22,688 nt of DNA from CAYZSU01 sp964480565 (GTDB lineage Bacteria; UBA10199; 2-02-FULL-44-16; JAAZCA01): the NCBI GenBank assembly GCA_964480565.1, contig CAYZSU010000036.1:1-22688 (forward strand), read 5' to 3'. Below the pieces are notes generated by a model. That model searched no databases. It was given only the letters and a program-made list of their open reading frames with translations, and was not told the DNA's origin. A program made the translations under genes and the position numbers. Of this stretch, positions 22,631 through 22,688 are shown piece after piece. Position 1 is the stretch's first letter. The number at the start of each line of letters is the position of its first letter.

Positions 22631-22688
22631 GCCCTCATCCAGTGCCATCCCAAAATAGCTGAACTGATATATAACGATCTGGTTCAAG

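Larger units (their letters stand above)
22277..22688 (+). pseudogene. Transposase N-terminus, interrupted by a 264-bp insertion and cut by the window edge
   Basis: Codons from the ATG at 22277 to 22360 read MRNKLHNQLCFVEPSIDHPH followed by AHELQAID, 28 residues. The frame then enters an inserted element and stops within five codons. After the element, from 22631 to the right edge, the frame resumes as ALIQCHPKIAELIYNDLVQ. The joined 47 residues look like the N-terminus of an insertion-sequence transposase (pattern of an N-terminal helix, HELQAIDxLI and IxDLIxxDL); I cannot fix the IS family with certainty. GGAG lies nine bases before the ATG, and an in-frame ATG at 22262 would add five residues. 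The catalytic domain lies outside the window, so whether it is otherwise intact is unknown. Confidence 0.7.

Noticed and set aside
1..22688. CRISPR arrays, tRNA or rRNA genes, known riboswitches
   Set aside because: No regularly spaced repeats, no cloverleaf with TTC and CCA-proximal stem, and no conserved riboswitch core were seen on either strand.

Overview
The window is visibly AT-rich, gene-dense Gram-negative bacterial DNA. Support for Gram-negative comes from a lipoprotein, several Sec signal peptides, a C-terminal outer-membrane-barrel-like domain, and the proteobacterial-type order xseB-ispA. The accessory content (two DUF4143 ATPases, a BRO-N/DinD-like protein, a Fic enzyme, a caspase-like protein, nested small mobile elements) resembles genomes of amoeba-associated or intracellular bacteria, most likely Proteobacteria. 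The exact lineage cannot be fixed from the sequence alone: AsnRS is uncommon in Alphaproteobacteria, while the REP-like palindrome resembles those common in that class.

Region 1 (1-6100) is accessory. It holds a gene cut by the left edge, two tandem but divergent DUF4143 ATPases, a BRO-N/DinD-like protein (all minus strand), then a HEAT-repeat lipoprotein and a Fic AMP-transferase (plus strand). Several of these have a good sigma70 -10 box only 6-8 nt before the start codon and no Shine-Dalgarno, so leaderless mRNAs are predicted.

Region 2 (6140-10105) is a compact plus-strand operon with strong ribosome sites and overlapping genes: xseB, ispA, a YjbQ/UPF0047 protein, a form IV RuBisCO-like protein (GTG start inside yjbQ), a secreted coiled-coil protein and a single-cluster ferredoxin. 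The join of a RuBisCO-like protein to a prenyl diphosphate synthase suggests a methylthio-sugar to isoprenoid salvage link. A 131-bp MITE-like element carrying a REP-like palindrome separates it from the convergent genes.

Region 3 (10269-14911) is minus strand: a secreted DUF3047 protein with a TPR-like periplasmic partner, and a galU-asnS-rluA-type operon ending at a hairpin terminator. Region 4 (15019-18613, plus) holds a protein with a degenerate histidine-kinase ATPase fold, a large membrane-anchored PlsC-like acyltransferase and a small membrane protein. Region 5 (18654-22063, minus) holds a CaCA-type cation antiporter and a 770-residue protein that joins an FG-GAP segment, a clan CD (caspase-like) His/Cys dyad and a C-terminal beta-barrel-like tail.

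Region 6 (22206-22688) is the 5' end of an insertion-sequence transposase that has been split by a 264-bp element with 28-bp inverted ends and a 6-bp target duplication; removing the element and one duplication restores the frame exactly. The strongest candidates for something undescribed are the caspase-like/barrel protein, the two small inverted-repeat elements, the RuBisCO-like/isoprenoid operon, and the recurring palindromes centred on the TTGAC of -35 boxes.
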